Assembly: GCA_963823215.1 (NCBI GenBank)
Contig: CAWGKT010000007.1
Coordinates: forward strand, 372,001-436,000
Origin: CAIWHR01 sp963823215
GTDB taxonomy: Bacteria; Pseudomonadota; Gammaproteobacteria; Burkholderiales; Casimicrobiaceae
Direction of reading: 5' to 3'
Length of the DNA: 64,000 nucleotides
The position numbers and the translations under genes are program-made. A model generated the notes under the pieces. The model did no database searches. It worked only from the letters and a program-made list of their open reading frames with translations, and was not told the DNA's origin. Below, piece after piece: positions 9,069-17,950 of this stretch (positions are counted from its first letter, which is position 1; every line of letters begins with the position of its first letter).

Positions 9069-9188
9069 CGTCCGAAGGGGACTGAGCGCCCCCGCGGGGG
9101 GCAGCGAACACCGGCCGAAGGCCGCAGGACAGCCGAAGGCTGGTCCGCGCAGCGGGATGCGGCGCCGCACACGTGAGCGTGGGGGCCG
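9069..9188 (+). repeat. Diverged third copy of intergenic repeat family A
   Basis: The stretch GTCCGAAGGGGACTGAGCG, CCCCGCGGGGGGCAGCG and, further on, GTGAGCGTGGGGGCC has the same ordered blocks as the tandem units at 693-882, with a longer central part. It fills the gap between the convergent oxidoreductase and moaC genes, a position consistent with a REP-like or terminator role. Confidence 0.6.
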
Positions 9189-9198
9189 TTCACGTTCA

Positions 9199-9813
9199 TC
9201 ATCCAGACTTGAAATGGCCCGACTTGCCGCCCGACTTCTCGAGCAGGCGCACGCCCTCGATACGCATGCCGCGATCGACAGCCTTGCACATGTCGTAGAC
9301 GGCGAGCAGGCCGACCGCCGCTGCAGTGAGCGCCTCCATCTCGACCCCGGTCTGGCCGAGCGTTTCGGCCGTCACCTCGATGGCAATGGCGCTCGCGGCG
9401 ACATCCTGGTCGAACGCCACCGTGACCTTCGTCAGCGCCAGCGGATGGCAGAGCGGAATGAGCTCCGCGGTCCGCTTGGCGGCCTGGATCGCCGCGATTC
9501 GCGCAACGCCGAGTACGTCGCCTTTCCTGGCCGACCCCGAGCGAATCAAAGCGAAGGTCGCGGGTTGCATGACAATCCTCCCGCCGGCCCGCGCGACACG
9601 CCTGGTTACATCTTTTGCGGCCACATCCACCATGTGCGCCTGACCGGCGGCATCGAAATGCGTAAAATGACGACTTTCCGGCGCGCGCGGGCTGGCCGAG
9701 GGCCTCGCCCCGGCCTTCGCCGATTTCGACGCGGATCCTGCCGCCTTGCCTCGCTTGCCCACCACGACGGCCTCCCCCGCTTGAACTTCGGTCGACGCCG
9801 CGCATCTTAGCAT
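9199..9813 (-). CDS. moaC: Cyclic pyranopterin monophosphate synthase
   Basis: MoaC converts 3',8-cyclo-GTP to cyclic pyranopterin monophosphate in molybdenum cofactor biosynthesis. The core from THFDAAGQAHMVDV onward carries the conserved ELIPLCHPL segment, TGVEMEALTAA and DMCKAVDRGM. The core is about 155 residues. The ATG at 9811-9813 adds about 45 residues rich in lysine, alanine and serine that are not part of the fold, so a later alternative start is possible. No other moa gene is adjacent. The start is divergent from the M48 protease gene, with only 25 bp between. Confidence 0.9.
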   Translation of the reverse strand: MLRCAASTEVQAGEAVVVGKRGKAAGSASKSAKAGARPSASPRAPESRHFTHFDAAGQAHMVDVAAKDVTRRVARAGGRIVMQPATFALIRSGSARKGDVLGVARIAAIQAAKRTAELIPLCHPLALTKVTVAFDQDVAASAIAIEVTAETLGQTGVEMEALTAAAVGLLAVYDMCKAVDRGMRIEGVRLLEKSGGKSGHFKSG

Positions 9814-9838
9814 TGCACTCCGACACTTATCGCTGCGC

Positions 9839-11371
9839 ATGAGGCCCTTGCCGAAACCCTGTCTTTCGCGACCGCGCCACCGCATGCGCAGGGCAGCCGT
9901 CGCCATGCTGGTGTCGCTCGCGCTCGCCGCGCAGCCCATCGCGCCGGGGATGTTCGCGGTTGGCGCGGCGCACGCGCAGGCGCTGCCCGATCTCGGCGAG
10001 GAGTCGCAGGCGGCGCTGACCACGGGGCAGGAACGCCGGATCGGCGAATCCATCGTCCGGCAGATCCGCGCTTCCGGCGGATATCTCGAGGACCCCGAAG
10101 TCAACGACTACCTGAACGAGCTCGGACACCGCCTCGTCGCCGCGGTGCCCGAGAGCCGGCAGGACTTCGAGTTCTTCGCCATGGCCGATCCGTCCGTCAA
10201 CGCGTTCGCGTTGCCCGGCGGCTATGTCGGCGTCAACACCGGCCTTATCCTGCTCACCCAGAGCGAATCCGAACTCGCGTCGGTGCTCGCGCACGAAATC
10301 ACGCACGTGACCCAGCGGCACATGGCGAGGTCCGTCACGGGCCAGCAGCGGGGTTTCATGTACATGCTGGCAGCGCTCGCGGTGGCGATCGCCGCCTCGC
10401 GCTCCAATTCGTCGTCGTCAGGCCAGGCGACATCCGCCGCGATTGCTTCAGCGCAGGCGCTCGCGATCCAGACGCAGATCAACTTCACCCGGGAACACGA
10501 ATACGAGGCCGATCGCATCGGGTTCCAGCGCCTCGATGCCGGCGGCTTCGATGTGACCGCGATGGCGACCCTCATGGACCGGCTGCAGAAATCGAGCCGG
10601 TTCGCCGATGGCGGCGCGCCGTCGTATCTGCGCTCCCACCCAATCACCTACGAGCGCGTCGCCGAGGCGCAGTCCCGGGCCTACGGCAAGGCCTACCGGC
10701 AGGTGACCGATTCGCTGGATTTCCATCTGGTGCGCGCGTTGCTGCGCAGCTATGCCGGGACCGACCGGGAAGCCGTGGCGTACTTCCGCGCCGCGCTGGC
10801 CGAGCGCAAGTTCAATGACGAAGTCGCCGCCCGCTACGGCCTCGTCGCGTCGCTGCTGCGCAGCGCGGAATTTCCGCAGGCGATCGCGGAACTGGCGGCC
10901 CTGGAGAAGATCGCGCCGCCACATCCGATGATCGAGGCGATGGCCGGACACGTACTGATGGAATCGGGCCAGCTAGATCTGGCCATCGCGCGCTTCAAGT
11001 CGGCGCTCGCGCGCTATCCGAACAAGCTGCAGCTGATCTACGATTACCCGCAGGCGCTGGCCAGGGCCGGACGCGCGCGTGAAGCCGCGGCCTTCCTCGA
11101 CACCGAGCTCGCACGGTTCGCGGGCAATGGCCCCCTGCACCGGATCGCCGCGCGCACGTACGCCGAACTCGGGCAGAAGCAGCAGGAGCACCGGCACCAG
11201 GGCGAGTTCTATGCCTGGCAGGGTGATTTCCGGAGCGCGGTGCGCCAGTTCGAAATGGCGTCGAAAGCGGGTGACGGCGATTTCTACCAGACCTCGGTCG
11301 TCGAGGCCCGGCTGCGCGCGCTGCGCAAGGAACTGGCGGAACAGCAGGCCGAGCTCGGCAAGAACGGTTGA
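9839..11371 (+). CDS. bepA: Periplasmic M48 metalloprotease with TPR domain (BepA-like)
   Basis: BepA-type proteases and chaperones act in the periplasm on LptD and BAM assembly. The 510-residue product has a signal peptide (AVAMLVSLALAAQPI then AAHAQA), the zinc motif HEITH at residues 152-156, the third ligand region EHEYEADRIGF, and a C-terminal half of TPR-like helices (ARYGLVASLLRSAEFPQAIAEL and following). Length and domain order match YfgC/BepA. Start at 9839, or at 9884 for a shorter signal peptide. BepA implies an outer membrane, which fits a Proteobacterium and contrasts with the gene content to the right of 17,950. Confidence 0.87.
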   Translation: MRPLPKPCLSRPRHRMRRAAVAMLVSLALAAQPIAPGMFAVGAAHAQALPDLGEESQAALTTGQERRIGESIVRQIRASGGYLEDPEVNDYLNELGHRLVAAVPESRQDFEFFAMADPSVNAFALPGGYVGVNTGLILLTQSESELASVLAHEITHVTQRHMARSVTGQQRGFMYMLAALAVAIAASRSNSSSSGQATSAAIASAQALAIQTQINFTREHEYEADRIGFQRLDAGGFDVTAMATLMDRLQKSSRFADGGAPSYLRSHPITYERVAEAQSRAYGKAYRQVTDSLDFHLVRALLRSYAGTDREAVAYFRAALAERKFNDEVAARYGLVASLLRSAEFPQAIAELAALEKIAPPHPMIEAMAGHVLMESGQLDLAIARFKSALARYPNKLQLIYDYPQALARAGRAREAAAFLDTELARFAGNGPLHRIAARTYAELGQKQQEHRHQGEFYAWQGDFRSAVRQFEMASKAGDGDFYQTSVVEARLRALRKELAEQQAELGKNG

Positions 11372-11441
11372 CCCGGCAAGTGCCGGCGCGGGGCGACTCC
11401 CTTCACGTTCCGACTCCCCCCACGCCGGAAGAACCCCACCC

Positions 11442-13055
11442 ATGCCCTTTGCCAGCGAGAAGCCTTCGCCGTCCCGGCGTCTGTCCTCGCCGCAGCGTCG
11501 GCGCCGAGCGTTCGTTGTCGTTGCCGGAGCGCTCGCGCTTGGCGCGTTGGCGGCACTCGCATGGTGGCTCTTCGTCCGCAGCGACGTCGCGCCGACCTTC
11601 CGTCTGGCCAAGTCCGAGCGAGGGGCCCTCACCGCCGTCGTCTCGGCCTCCGGCACGCTGTCGGCTGTGACCACGGTGGCCGTCGGCTCCCAGATCTCGG
11701 GCCAGATCAAGGAGCTCTTCGTCGACTTCAACAGCCCCGTGAAACAGGGCCAGCTCCTCGCGCGGATTGACCCCGAGACCTACGACCTCAAGGTGAAGCA
11801 GGCACAGGCCGATCTCGACGCCGCCGCGAGCGCACTCGCGAACCAGCGGGGGAATGTCCTCGTGCTGAAATCGCAGGTGCTGCGCGCGCGGATCCAGGCC
11901 AATGACGCGAAGTCCGATCTCGAGCGGAAGAAATCGCTGTTCACGAAAGGGTTCATTTCGGACGCCGAGCGCGACAAGGCGCAGTACAACTACGACGCGC
12001 TCGCCGAGGCCGTGCAGACCGCCGAAGCCCAGGTGGCCGTCGGCGAGGCGCAGGTTGCCAATGCGGCGGCCGTCATCAAGCAGCGCGAGGCGGCGCTCGC
12101 GTCGGCACGGGTCGACCTCGCGCGCACGTCGATCGTCGCCCCGGTGGACGGCGTCGTCATCTCGCGCCAGGTCGACGCCGGACAGACGGTGGCGGCGAGC
12201 CTCAACACGCCCACGCTGTTCACGATCGCGAAGGACCTGCGCGACATGCAGGTCGAAGTCGCCATCGACGAATCGGACATCAGCAAGATAAAGCTCGACC
12301 AGCGCGTCACGTTCACCGTCGACGCGTTCGCCGGGCGGACGTTCGAGGGCAAGGTCGCGCAGATTCGCAAGGCGGCGCAGTCGGTACAGAACGTCGTCAC
12401 CTACACGGTGGTCGTCGCGACCTCGAATCCGAACCTGCTGCTGGTGCCGGGGATGACCGCCAACGCGCGCATCGTGTCGGACGTGCGCGAGAACGTGCTG
12501 AAAGTGGCGAATGCGGCGTTGCGCTATCGCCCGCCGGGGTTCGCCGCGGTCAAGGATGCCGAGACGCCGTCCGCAGCACCTGGTGCCGGTGCGGGCGGCG
12601 GCGATGCGCAGGCGCGGCGGGCGAAGCTCGTCGATGAACTCAAGCTCGACGCCGCGCAGCAGGCCCGGCTCGACGAGGTGTTCGCCGAGCTCCGCGCGAA
12701 GATGGCGGAGCTCGGCGACGTCCGCGAGGCGGACCGCCGGGCGCGATCCGAGCGGCTGCGTGCCGATGTCCGGCAGAGAATCAACGCCATGCTCAATCCG
12801 GACCAGCAGAAACGGTACGCCGCGATCGTGGCCGCCGAAACCGGGCGCGGCAGCGTCGGGGCCGGACGGGTTTACGTCATCGACGGCGACGGCAAGCCGC
12901 GCGAGGTCGCGCTGCGACTCGGCCTGACAGACGGCAATGCGACCGAAGTCGTCGGTGGCGAACTCGCGGAAGGCACCGAAGTGATCGTCGGCAACGTGGA
13001 TCGCAATTCGCAGCCGACGCGTCCGTCGGGCAGCGCACCGCGACTTCCCTTCTGA
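11442..13055 (+). CDS. macA: MacA-like periplasmic adaptor with extra helical insert
   Basis: This 537-residue membrane-fusion protein pairs with the MacB-like ATPase and permease downstream. It has an N-terminal membrane anchor (VVVAGALALGALAALAWWL), lipoyl halves (VAVGSQISGQIKELFVDFN; IVAPVDGVVISRQVDAGQTV), a long coiled coil and a beta-barrel. It is over 100 residues longer than ordinary MacA. Between the barrel and the last domain, residues about 366-468 form a charged helical segment (DELKLDAAQQARLDEVFAEL, then MLNPDQQKRYAAI) that resembles Spy/CpxP LTxxQ repeats. Short 70-bp gap after bepA; the next gene starts 15 bp downstream. Confidence 0.85.
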   Translation: MPFASEKPSPSRRLSSPQRRRRAFVVVAGALALGALAALAWWLFVRSDVAPTFRLAKSERGALTAVVSASGTLSAVTTVAVGSQISGQIKELFVDFNSPVKQGQLLARIDPETYDLKVKQAQADLDAAASALANQRGNVLVLKSQVLRARIQANDAKSDLERKKSLFTKGFISDAERDKAQYNYDALAEAVQTAEAQVAVGEAQVANAAAVIKQREAALASARVDLARTSIVAPVDGVVISRQVDAGQTVAASLNTPTLFTIAKDLRDMQVEVAIDESDISKIKLDQRVTFTVDAFAGRTFEGKVAQIRKAAQSVQNVVTYTVVVATSNPNLLLVPGMTANARIVSDVRENVLKVANAALRYRPPGFAAVKDAETPSAAPGAGAGGGDAQARRAKLVDELKLDAAQQARLDEVFAELRAKMAELGDVREADRRARSERLRADVRQRINAMLNPDQQKRYAAIVAAETGRGSVGAGRVYVIDGDGKPREVALRLGLTDGNATEVVGGELAEGTEVIVGNVDRNSQPTRPSGSAPRLPF

Positions 13056-13070
13056 CCGGGGCCGGACAAC

Positions 13071-13991
13071 GTGATCCATAGCGGACCCGCGGCTGAATCC
13101 GGCCCGACCGCGTCCGCCGAGCGGCCGTCCCCCTCGCCTCCGATGCCCATGCACCTGCAGGCCGCCCCGGGGCGAACACCGCTGATCTCTGTGCGCGACC
13201 TCGTCAAGACCTATCCTCTCGGCGAAATCGACGTGCACGCGCTCGCCGGAGTCTCGGTCGACATCGCCGAGGGCGAATTCATCGCGGTGATGGGACCGTC
13301 CGGCTCCGGCAAGTCGACATTCATGAACCTTGTGGGCTGCCTCGATGCGCCGACCTCGGGAAGCTACCGCCTCGCGGATGTCGACGTGGCGGACCTGCCG
13401 CGTGACGCGCTCGCGCAAATTCGCAATAGCCAGATCGGTTTCGTTTTCCAGCAGTTCAACCTGCTGCCGCGCACATCGGCGCTGGAAAACGTCGAGTTGC
13501 CGCTGCTCTACGCAGGCGCACCCGCGGCTCTGCGTCACGCCAAGGCGCGCGAAAAGCTGGCGCAGGTTGGACTCGCGACCCGCGAACGCCACAATCCCGC
13601 ACAGCTTTCGGGTGGCCAGCAGCAGCGCGTGGCGATCGCTCGCGCACTGGTCAACGATCCCAAACTCATACTCGCCGATGAGCCGACGGGCGCGCTCGAT
13701 TCCGCGACCAGCCTCGAAGTCATGGCGCTGTTGCAGGAGCTGAATCGCGGCGGCATCACGATCATCGTCGTCACGCACGAAAGCGACATCGCGGCGTTTG
13801 CCTCGCGGCATCTGATTTTCCGCGACGGCAGGCTTACCCGCGACGCGCCGAACGTGCCGAGGGACGCCGCGGCGCTCGTGGCGGAGCAGCGACCGCAAAC
13901 GGAAACCGGGGCCGGCCTCCCGCCGGACCGCCCCAAGGAAGGCGATATCCCGCGCGGAGCGACCTTGCGCGGCGCGAGCGCGGAGCCATGA
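13071..13991 (+). CDS. macB: MacB-type ABC transporter ATP-binding subunit
   Basis: This ATPase has Walker A GPSGSGKST, Q-loop FVFQQFNLLPR, signature LSGGQQQRVAIARAL, Walker B LILADEPTGALD and the H-loop VTHESD. GTG at 13071 gives 306 residues; ATG at 13143 would remove 24 non-conserved residues and is equally possible. After LIFRDGRL the protein carries a tail of about 50 residues (GLPPDRPKEGDIPRGATLRG) whose DNA, CGGACCGCCCCAAGGAAGG, resembles the start of repeat family A, so a repeat may have extended the gene. Its stop overlaps the permease start (ATGA), so this split MacB is translationally coupled. Confidence 0.87.
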   Translation: MIHSGPAAESGPTASAERPSPSPPMPMHLQAAPGRTPLISVRDLVKTYPLGEIDVHALAGVSVDIAEGEFIAVMGPSGSGKSTFMNLVGCLDAPTSGSYRLADVDVADLPRDALAQIRNSQIGFVFQQFNLLPRTSALENVELPLLYAGAPAALRHAKAREKLAQVGLATRERHNPAQLSGGQQQRVAIARALVNDPKLILADEPTGALDSATSLEVMALLQELNRGGITIIVVTHESDIAAFASRHLIFRDGRLTRDAPNVPRDAAALVAEQRPQTETGAGLPPDRPKEGDIPRGATLRGASAEP

Positions 13992-15220
13992 ACTTCTTCG
14001 CGACGCTCAGGGTTGCGCTCACGGCGCTGCGCGTCAACAAGCTGCGCTCGATGCTGACGATGCTCGGCATCATCATCGGCGTCGGCGCGGTGATCACGAT
14101 GGTGGCCGTCGGCGGCGGCGCACAGGCGCGCGTCGAAGACCAGATCAAGAGCCTCGGGTCGAACCTCGTCATCATCCTGTCCGGCAACTTCACGTCGAGC
14201 GGCGTGCGCATGGGGTCGGGCTCGCAGCTCACGATCAGCGAGGACGACGCCTACGCGCTCGCCCGCGAGATCCCGTCGGTCCAGGCCTCTGCACCGACGC
14301 TGCGCAGCAACGGGCAGGTCGTGTTCGGCAACAGCAACTGGGCGACCCAGATCTTCGGCGTCACGCCCGACTACCTGGAAGCGCGCCAATGGGAAGTCAT
14401 CTCGGGCCAGGCGATGGACCAATCGCAGGTCGACAGTGCGGCGAAGGTGGTGCTGCTCGGCCAGACTGTCGCGCGGGCGCTCTTCGGCGACGCCGACCCG
14501 GTGGGCGAGACCGTGCGCATAAGACGCGTTCCGCATACGGTGGTCGGCCTGCTCGACCGCAAGGGCCAGAGCATGATGGGCCAGGACCAGGATGACGTCG
14601 TCCTGATCCCGATCTCGACGGCGCGCAAGCGCGTGCTCGGGGGAACGAACGTCAAGACCCGCAATGTGCAGAACATCACGGTGCGCGTGCGCGACGGCGC
14701 CGACATCGCCGCGGCCGAGCAGGAAATGCGCGACCTCCTGCGCCAGCGACACAAGCTGCAGTCCGGCCAGGAGGACGATTTCTTCATCCGCAATCTGTCG
14801 GAGGTGCTGGCGGCGCAGGAGGCTTCGTCGAAGATCCTCGCGCTCCTCCTGGCGGCGATCGCCTCGGTGTCGCTCGTGGTCGGCGGCATCGGCATCATGA
14901 ACATCATGCTGGTCTCGGTGACCGAGCGCACGCGCGAGATCGGCCTGCGGCTGGCCGTGGGGGCGCGGAGCAGGGACATCCTGACGCAGTTCCTCGTCGA
15001 AGCCGTGACGCTCGCGCTGATCGGCGGCCTCATCGGCATCGCGCTCGGTGCCGTCGCGTCGTACGCGGTGGGCCACTTCGCCGGCTGGCGCACCGAAATG
15101 AACGCGGCGTCCGTGCTGCTCGCCTTCGGCTTCTCGGGCGCGATCGGCGTCTTTTTCGGTTTCTATCCGGCGCGCACCGCGGCGCACCTGAGCCCGATCG
15201 ACGCGTTGCGGCACGAGTGA
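13988..15220 (+). CDS. macB: MacB-type ABC transporter permease
   Basis: The 410-residue permease has the FtsX/MacB layout: membrane segment 1 at about 20-45 (MLTMLGIIIGVGAVITMVAVGGG), a MacB periplasmic core domain, and three C-terminal segments starting at ILALLLAAIASVSLVVGGIGIMN. TERTREIGLRLAVGARSRDI is the cytoplasmic coupling loop and the end SPIDALRHE is the usual terminus. With the adaptor and ATPase upstream it should form a tripartite exporter or lipid/peptide pump. The substrate is unknown. It is intact and the last gene of the operon. Confidence 0.9.
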   Translation: MNFFATLRVALTALRVNKLRSMLTMLGIIIGVGAVITMVAVGGGAQARVEDQIKSLGSNLVIILSGNFTSSGVRMGSGSQLTISEDDAYALAREIPSVQASAPTLRSNGQVVFGNSNWATQIFGVTPDYLEARQWEVISGQAMDQSQVDSAAKVVLLGQTVARALFGDADPVGETVRIRRVPHTVVGLLDRKGQSMMGQDQDDVVLIPISTARKRVLGGTNVKTRNVQNITVRVRDGADIAAAEQEMRDLLRQRHKLQSGQEDDFFIRNLSEVLAAQEASSKILALLLAAIASVSLVVGGIGIMNIMLVSVTERTREIGLRLAVGARSRDILTQFLVEAVTLALIGGLIGIALGAVASYAVGHFAGWRTEMNAASVLLAFGFSGAIGVFFGFYPARTAAHLSPIDALRHE

Positions 15221-15228
15221 GCCGCCCT

Positions 15229-15248
15229 ACCTGTAGCTTCCTACAGGT
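15229..15248. promoter_or_regulatory. Perfect 8-bp inverted repeat after the macB operon
   Basis: ACCTGTAG (15229-15236) and CTACAGGT (15241-15248) are exact inverted repeats around CTTC. The dyad is 9 bp after the permease stop and about 95 bp before the response-regulator start. It could be the operon terminator (no T-run follows) or an operator for the downstream two-component genes. A TTGACG hexamer lies about 15 bp downstream. Confidence 0.45.
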
Positions 15249-15341
15249 GCCAACCTCCCTACGTTGACGCTATCGTCCGGTCCACGGTTGCCACCCGCGC
15301 GCCGTCGCGGTCACAGCGCAACCATTACGGGGGAGGAGCGC

Positions 15342-16163
15342 ATGAAGATTCTCGTCGTCGACGATCACCCGCTCATCGTCGAGGCTCTCTTGCAACTCCT
15401 CCCGCAGCTCGGACCGAACGTCGAAATGCGGGGGGCAGGCGATCCGACGGAGGCCATGACCGTGCTCGACAACGAGCCGGATGTGGCGCTGGTGCTGCTC
15501 GACCTCGCGCTTCCCGGGGCGCGCGGGCTCGATTTCCTCGGCGACTTGAAGCTCGACTATCCGGGTGTGCCGATCGTCGTGATCTCCGCGACGCACGACC
15601 GGGCGACGGTGCTGGCCGCGCTCGGGGCTGGTGCGCATGGTTTCATCCCCAAAAGCGCGGATGCGCAGATGCTGCTCGACGCCGTGCAGCACGTGCTCGA
15701 TGGCGGCGTGTACCTGCCTCCCGACGGCGCACGCGCACCCGACGGCGACGGCGTCCACCTCCCGCCCGGCGCGCTGGGACTCACGGCGCGGCAGACCGAT
15801 GTGCTGAAGCTCCTTGCCCAGGGCAAGCCGAACAAGCTGATCTGCCGCGACCTGACGCTATCGGAGGGAACAGTCAAGGTCCATGTCAGCGCGATCCTGA
15901 AGGCGCTGCGCGTGCATTCGCGCACCGAGGCCATTGCCGTGCTTGCCCGCCGCGGCATCAGCGTCGACACGATGCCGGCGCGGCCGGCGCGCAGCGCCGG
16001 CTCGCCCCTGCGCTGGACGCGCCATGTCGCGCCCTGCTGGCCCACGCGCGGGCCGATCAGGTCGCCACGCTCTACCGGTCATGGCATCGTACAACCGTGT
16101 CGATGGTGCTGGGTGCGCTCATCCTGTGCGGCGTGCTCTGGCAGCAGGAAGCCTCCTGGGTGA
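15342..16163 (+). CDS. LuxR/NarL-type response regulator (C-terminal reading suspect)
   Basis: The receiver domain starts MKILVVDDHPLIVEALL, has the phospho-acceptor aspartate in LVLLDLALPGARG and a lysine in GFIPKSAD. It is followed by a LuxR helix-turn-helix (LTARQTDVLKLLAQG, LSEGTVKVHVSAILKAL). Such regulators are about 210-220 residues. Here the frame continues about 55 residues past ISVDTMPARPAR with tryptophan- and cysteine-rich sequence that overlaps the kinase frame, so the natural stop is probably lost to an indel near 15,990-16,020. The GGGGGAGGAGCG ribosome-binding site is strong. It likely regulates with the adjacent hybrid kinase. Confidence 0.82.
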   Translation: MKILVVDDHPLIVEALLQLLPQLGPNVEMRGAGDPTEAMTVLDNEPDVALVLLDLALPGARGLDFLGDLKLDYPGVPIVVISATHDRATVLAALGAGAHGFIPKSADAQMLLDAVQHVLDGGVYLPPDGARAPDGDGVHLPPGALGLTARQTDVLKLLAQGKPNKLICRDLTLSEGTVKVHVSAILKALRVHSRTEAIAVLARRGISVDTMPARPARSAGSPLRWTRHVAPCWPTRGPIRSPRSTGHGIVQPCRWCWVRSSCAACSGSRKPPG

Positions 16164-17851
16164 TGGCAGCATGGTTGGCGGCGATCCTCGTCAATCAGGC
16201 GTGGCGCGGTCTCCTCGCACGCGCTTACCGACGTGCAGTACCGTCGGTTGCCGATGCCGCACGCTGGGGCGCGTACTGGGCCATCGGCTCCACGCTTGCC
16301 GGCGCGCTGTGGGGCGCGGCGGCGGTCGCGATGTTCCCGGCATCACCCTCGTACCAGGCGCTGTTCATCGTCTGCCAGTTCGGCGTGATCCTCGGCGGGC
16401 TCAACCTCACTGCAGTCTACAAGCCGTCGTTCTATGGCTTCGTGCTGGCGGCACTCGTGCCGCTGATCGCGCGGGTTGCCGTCGAAGGCGATCAGGTGCA
16501 TCTGTTCACGGCGGGCGTGCTCGGCGTCGTGCTGGTGTTCGTGCTGGCGTTCGGCCGTCAGGTGAACGGCGTGTTGACCCAATCGCTGGCGATGCGCTAT
16601 GAAAACGTCGACCTCATCCACGAACTCAAGGCGCAGACGGAGGCGGCCCTCGCCGCCCGTGCCGCCGCCGAGTCGGCGAGCCGGGCCAAGAGTCAGTTTC
16701 TCGCCGCGGCGAGCCACGACCTGCGCCAGCCGTTGCATGCGATGGGACTCTTTGCCGCCGCGCTCGCGGTGAGAGTGCGCGATCCCGAGGTGAAACCGCT
16801 GGTCGCGAGCGTTCGCGCGTCGGTCGAAGCCCTCGAGGAATTGTTCGCCCAGCTGCTCGACCTGTCGCGGTTGGACGCCGGGGCGCTCGCAGCCGGCACG
16901 GGCGAATGTCGCGCTCGGACCGCTGTTGGCGCGCCTCGCCGCCGATTTCGCGCCGCAGGCGAACGCGGCGGGACTTGCGCTGCGGATCGTGCCGACGCGG
17001 CTTGTGGTCGACACCGATCCGGTCCTGCTCGAACGCATCCTGCGCAATCTCGTGGCCAACGCGGTGCGTTACACGCCAGACGGGCGGCGTCGTAATCGGG
17101 GCGCGCCGGCGCGCCGGTGCCGTGCGCGTGGACGTGATCGACTCGGGCATCGGCATCGCCGAACACGACCGCGCGCGCGTCTTCGACGAGTTCGTGCAAC
17201 TGGCCGCGGCACCCCGACACCATGCCGGGGGGCGCGGCATGGGACTCGGACTCGCGATCGTGCGCCGGCTCGCGGCTCTCTGCGGACATCCGGTCGAACT
17301 CGCGTCCACTCCGGGCCATGGTTCACGGTTCTCGATCACGTTGCAGCGCGCGAACCTGCGCCGCCGAGACGGCCGGATGGGGCGGTGCCGACGGAACAAC
17401 CCTCGCTGCGACCACGCGCACGCTCGCGGGCCGTCGCATCGTGGTCGTCGACGACGACCCGGCCGTGGTCGCCGCGATGCGCGCACTGTTCGCATCGTGG
17501 AAGGCGACCGCCGTGGGAGGGGCCGACGCGAACTCGGCCCTGGCCGCGCTCGCTGCCTCCGACGGTTCCGTGTGCGGCGAGGTGGATCTGATCGTCGCGG
17601 ATCTTCGCCTGGCCGACGGCAAGTCGGGAATCGACGCCATCGCGCGGTTGCGCTCCGCGCTTGGATCGGCGACGCCGGCGTTTGTCGTGTCAGGCGACAC
17701 GAGCGGCGCGGCGCAGGCCGAGGTGCGCGCAGCCGGAGTGGAATTGCTCGTGAAACCGGTCGTCGCTGCCGCTCTCAAGGACGCCGCGGAAGATGCGCTT
17801 GGCATGCGGGCAATCGCCTCAGGCGCCAGGGGGTGGGCGCTCTGTTCCTGA
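16097..17851 (+). CDS. Hybrid sensor histidine kinase, frameshifted at least three times
   Basis: Reading across frames gives a complete hybrid kinase. There is a membrane sensor region (several segments from SMVLGALILCGVLW to VLGVVLVFVLAFG), an H-box SHDLRQPLHAMGLF, an N-box NLVANAVRYTP, G-boxes DSGIGIAEHDRARVFDEF and GRGMGLGLAIVRRL, and a C-terminal receiver (RRIVVVDDDPAVVAAMR, aspartate in LIVADLRLADG). Frame changes fall near 16,905, 17,085 and between 17,355 and 17,440. The first frame is open upstream of GTG 16,097 (QVATLYRSWHRTTV looks homologous), so the true start is nearer 16,000. Whether this is a real pseudogene or poor sequence next to the junction cannot be told here. Confidence 0.75.
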
Positions 17852-17874
17852 ATCGGCGCGAAGCCGCAGGAAAA

Positions 17875-17901
17875 GACAGCCCGGCGCAAGGCCGGGCCGT
17901 C
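17875..17901 (+). terminator. Terminator-like hairpin after the hybrid kinase
   Basis: GCCCGGC (17879-17885) and GCCGGGC (17891-17897) form a perfect 7-bp stem around GCAAG. GAC (17875-17877) and GTC (17899-17901) extend it after one mismatch. It lies 24 bp after the kinase stop and is preceded by AAAA. It is the last element that clearly belongs to the left segment. Confidence 0.6.
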
Positions 17902-17950
17902 TCGACGCGCGGATTGTGCGCGCGAATCCCTAGCCGGCAGCCCCGTCGCG
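17902..17950. other. Junction between two unrelated genome segments
   Basis: To the left is a proteobacterial kinase with its terminator. To the right, the alpha/beta-hydrolase homology begins abruptly at GYPLLLMHGG (17,950), with no start codon and no homologous sequence for the roughly 20-30 residues that should precede it; the upstream frame reads CARIPSRQPR. Gene families, repeat families and frameshift rate all change here. I cannot place the joint more precisely than about 17,902-17,950. An assembly chimera is more likely than natural transfer. Confidence 0.75.

Noticed and set aside
11403..13898. Long open frame on the minus strand opposite macA/macB
   Set aside because: Same reason: it is antisense to intact genes with complete motifs, and its composition is that of a shadow frame.
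17222..17851. Separate single-domain response regulator gene after the kinase
   Set aside because: The receiver follows the kinase HATPase domain directly and is reached by one frame change, which fits a hybrid kinase; no independent start or ribosome-binding site is convincing.
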